A model generated the notes under the pieces. That model had not been told where the DNA came from. It was given only the letters and a program-made list of their open reading frames with translations, and did no database searches. Below are positions 62,460 to 64,000 of a stretch of 64,000 nucleotides of DNA, in pieces. The position numbers and the translations under genes are program-made. Position 1 is the stretch's first letter. Each line of letters opens with the position of its first letter. The stretch comes from an uncultured Thermoguttaceae bacterium (GTDB taxonomy: Bacteria; Planctomycetota; Planctomycetia; Pirellulales; Thermoguttaceae). Location of the stretch: assembly GCA_938042245.1 (NCBI GenBank), contig CALIRO010000002.1, positions 186,001 to 250,000 on the forward strand, written 5' to 3'.

Positions 62460-63806
62460 TTATCCGGTAGGCAGTGCTTGGGCTGGGGTGGTACTTCGAT
62501 ATCCTTGGGGGTTAGTGCGGCGGATGTAGTCTTCCAGTTCCTCGCGGAACTTGGCCAGGGTGGTTTTAATCGGCCAGGCGGCGCCGTCGGCCAGGCCGCA
62601 GATGGTACTGCCAGGGATGATGCCGATGGAATTGCCGATTTCTTCCAGCAGGTCCAGGTCCATCAGTCGGCCCCGGCCTGCTTTGATCCGCTTCAGGATT
62701 CGATAGGCCCAGGCGGTGCCTTCTCGGCAGGGGGTGCATTGGCCGCAGCTTTCGTGGGCGAAAAATCGGCAACTATTGTACAAGAAATCTACCATCGAAT
62801 AGGTTTCGTCCAGCACGATGACCCCGCCGGTGCCAAGACCGAGGCAACCCGCTTTGCACGGCCCTAAAAAATCCAAGGGCGTGTCCAGTTCCTGGGCCGA
62901 GAGCACCCCGGTGCTCAGGCCGCCCGGTACGACCGCTTTGACTTTGCGTCCTTTCCAGACGCCGCCGGCATACTCTTCGATCAATTCTCGGACCGTTACT
63001 CCCAACGGCAATTCCACACAGCCGGGACGGTTCACATGACCGCTGATGCTAAATAGTTTCGGCCCGTAACTGCCGGGATCCCGGGGATCGGTTGGATCGG
63101 GCGGCACACCGATCGACTGAAACCATTCAATCCCCCGCTCCAAAATATGTTTGACACAAGCCAGGGTCTCCACGTTGTTGACCACGGTGGGGCGTTGGAA
63201 TAGGCCCTTGGTGGCAGGGAAGGGCGGTTTGGTTCTAGGCCAGGCCCGGTGGCCTTCGATGCTTTCGATTAGCCCGGTTTCTTCGCCGCAGATATAGGCG
63301 CCGGCGCCCCGATGGATATAAATGTCCAGCGACATTTCGGAACCCAGGATATTCCGGCCCAGATAGCCCGCCTCGTAGCATTCCTGGATGGCCTGCTGCA
63401 TCCGCTGGTAGGCCAAGTGATATTCATACCGCAAATAGATATAAGCCACCGAAGCCCCAGTCGCATACGAGGCCAGGATGATCCCCTCTAAAATCTGATG
63501 GGGATCAAGTTCCATTTGGACTCGGTTGCAGAAGGTGCCGGGTTCACTCTCGTCGGCGTTGGCGCAGAGATAGATCGGGCCTGGATTATCTTTAGGCAGG
63601 AAGGACCATTTCAGACCGGTGGGGAAACCGGCGCCGCCTCGGCCCCGCAGTTGGCTGGCTCGAATCCGATCCACCACCTCCTTCGGCGCCATTTCCCGGA
63701 GCACCCGACGCAGGGTCTGATAGCCGCCAGCCGCTTCGTAAACCTTCCGCGTGTGGCTATCCGGTTTATGGATATTGGCCAATAGCACCGGTTCGAATGT
63801 CGGCAT
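62460..63806 (-). CDS. nuoF: NADH-quinone oxidoreductase subunit NuoF
   Basis: Predicted 448-residue NADH-binding subunit of respiratory complex I. NADH/FMN-binding features: RGRGGAGFPTGLKWSF, YLCANADESEPGTFCNR, YIHRGAGAYICGEETGLIESIEG. The [4Fe-4S] cluster N3 ligands are ESCGQCTPCREGT and the later Cys in STICGLADG. Length and order fit the family. The start has AAGGAACCAAGG upstream. The nuoE gene lies upstream on the same strand, 122 bp away, as in complex I operons. Confidence 0.97.
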   Translation of the reverse strand: MPTFEPVLLANIHKPDSHTRKVYEAAGGYQTLRRVLREMAPKEVVDRIRASQLRGRGGAGFPTGLKWSFLPKDNPGPIYLCANADESEPGTFCNRVQMELDPHQILEGIILASYATGASVAYIYLRYEYHLAYQRMQQAIQECYEAGYLGRNILGSEMSLDIYIHRGAGAYICGEETGLIESIEGHRAWPRTKPPFPATKGLFQRPTVVNNVETLACVKHILERGIEWFQSIGVPPDPTDPRDPGSYGPKLFSISGHVNRPGCVELPLGVTVRELIEEYAGGVWKGRKVKAVVPGGLSTGVLSAQELDTPLDFLGPCKAGCLGLGTGGVIVLDETYSMVDFLYNSCRFFAHESCGQCTPCREGTAWAYRILKRIKAGRGRLMDLDLLEEIGNSIGIIPGSTICGLADGAAWPIKTTLAKFREELEDYIRRTNPQGYRSTTPAQALPTG

Positions 63807-63928
63807 CGCCTTGGTTCCTTCCTGGATCGTGAAGAGTTCGCTTTTCCGCCATCTGTGGGTGTATCAGCGGCCTACAGGAGCGTTCGTCCGCTTTGGACCG
63901 CCGCTAGAGGGCGGGTATTCCTTTTCCT

Positions 63929-64000
63929 TCACGGCAAAGTTTCCAACATCTGGTCGATTTTTTCTTTGGTCATGTTTTTCCAGAGGACCCGGCCGGCCAA
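63929..64000 (-). CDS. nuoE: NADH-quinone oxidoreductase subunit NuoE, C-terminal fragment
   Basis: The last 23 codons of a minus-strand gene cut by the window edge, too short for the ORF track. The reading ...LAGRVLWKNMTKEKIDQMLETLP followed by TGA at 63931-63929 matches the C-terminal helix of NuoE (typically T-EKI-D-LLE-L). It is in the usual place directly upstream of nuoF. Confidence 0.7.
   Translation of the reverse strand: MAGRVLWKNMTKEKIDQMLETLP

Noticed and set aside
1-64000. tRNA or rRNA genes
   Set aside because: No T-loop pattern in a gap with matching arms and no rRNA-like sequence was recognised by eye; a tRNA scan would be decisive.

Overview
The window looks like a chromosomal segment of a planctomycete. 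The base composition is moderately GC-rich, intergenic gaps are long, and most genes are singletons. The gene content is typical of that phylum: several Tat-exported Gfo/Idh/MocA-type and TIM-barrel sugar enzymes, a DUF1598 protein, a PQQ-like beta-propeller protein, three Ser/Thr kinases in a row, a prenyltransferase-repeat protein and a MutL-type actin-fold ATPase without glutamate mutase genes. Placement inside the phylum is not possible from the window. No rRNA, tRNA, CRISPR array, transposase, prophage or origin was seen.

Layout. 0.2-5 kb: a methyltransferase, a Tat-exported sugar-isomerase-like protein, a DUF2461 protein and a Tat-exported sugar-phosphate isomerase/epimerase. 5.5-13.1 kb: a co-directional five-gene locus with a MutL-family ATPase, a barrel-sandwich/KOW-like protein and two membrane proteins, which is the best candidate for an uncharacterised system. 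13.2-20.2 kb: three receptor-type or soluble Ser/Thr kinases on the minus strand, one fused to a degenerate receiver domain. 21-26 kb: an Rrf2 regulator, hslVU and purF on the minus strand. 26.6-31.7 kb: proB, then a histidine kinase / response regulator / receiver-PP2C phosphatase signalling set. 31.7-45.5 kb: secreted carbohydrate-type enzymes, an RluA pseudouridine synthase, an Fe-S flavoprotein, a GHMP kinase, an exported isoaspartyl methyltransferase, ribD and a large secreted protein. 45.7-55.6 kb: pyrF, a PQQ-like protein, a MORN-CAP fusion, a stand-alone LigD-type phosphoesterase domain, a lipoprotein, a DUF1598 protein, a LolD-like ATPase and a prenyltransferase-repeat protein. 56-64 kb: an MFS transporter, an exported methyltransferase, a PTPS-family protein, a methyltransferase, a Tat-exported dimethylformamidase-like protein, nuoF, and the 3' tip of nuoE at the right edge.

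Repeats are the second striking feature. One family is a MITE-like element of exactly 189 bp, with five full copies plus one internally deleted copy of 164 bp. It has imperfect terminal inverted repeats starting GGAA, and three copies are bracketed by perfect 4-bp target duplications (TAAA, TGTT, TAAA). One copy sits precisely between two convergent genes and appears to supply part of the pyrF stop codon. A second family consists of palindromes like GTCATTCCCGCG-AAGCGGGAATCCAG, which often bracket a G/C-rich CTCTCCC...GGGAGAG repeat.

Starts were moved from the ORF-track start wherever a downstream ATG has a Shine-Dalgarno sequence or begins a recognisable signal peptide or domain. All functional calls come from reading motifs; no database search was possible.
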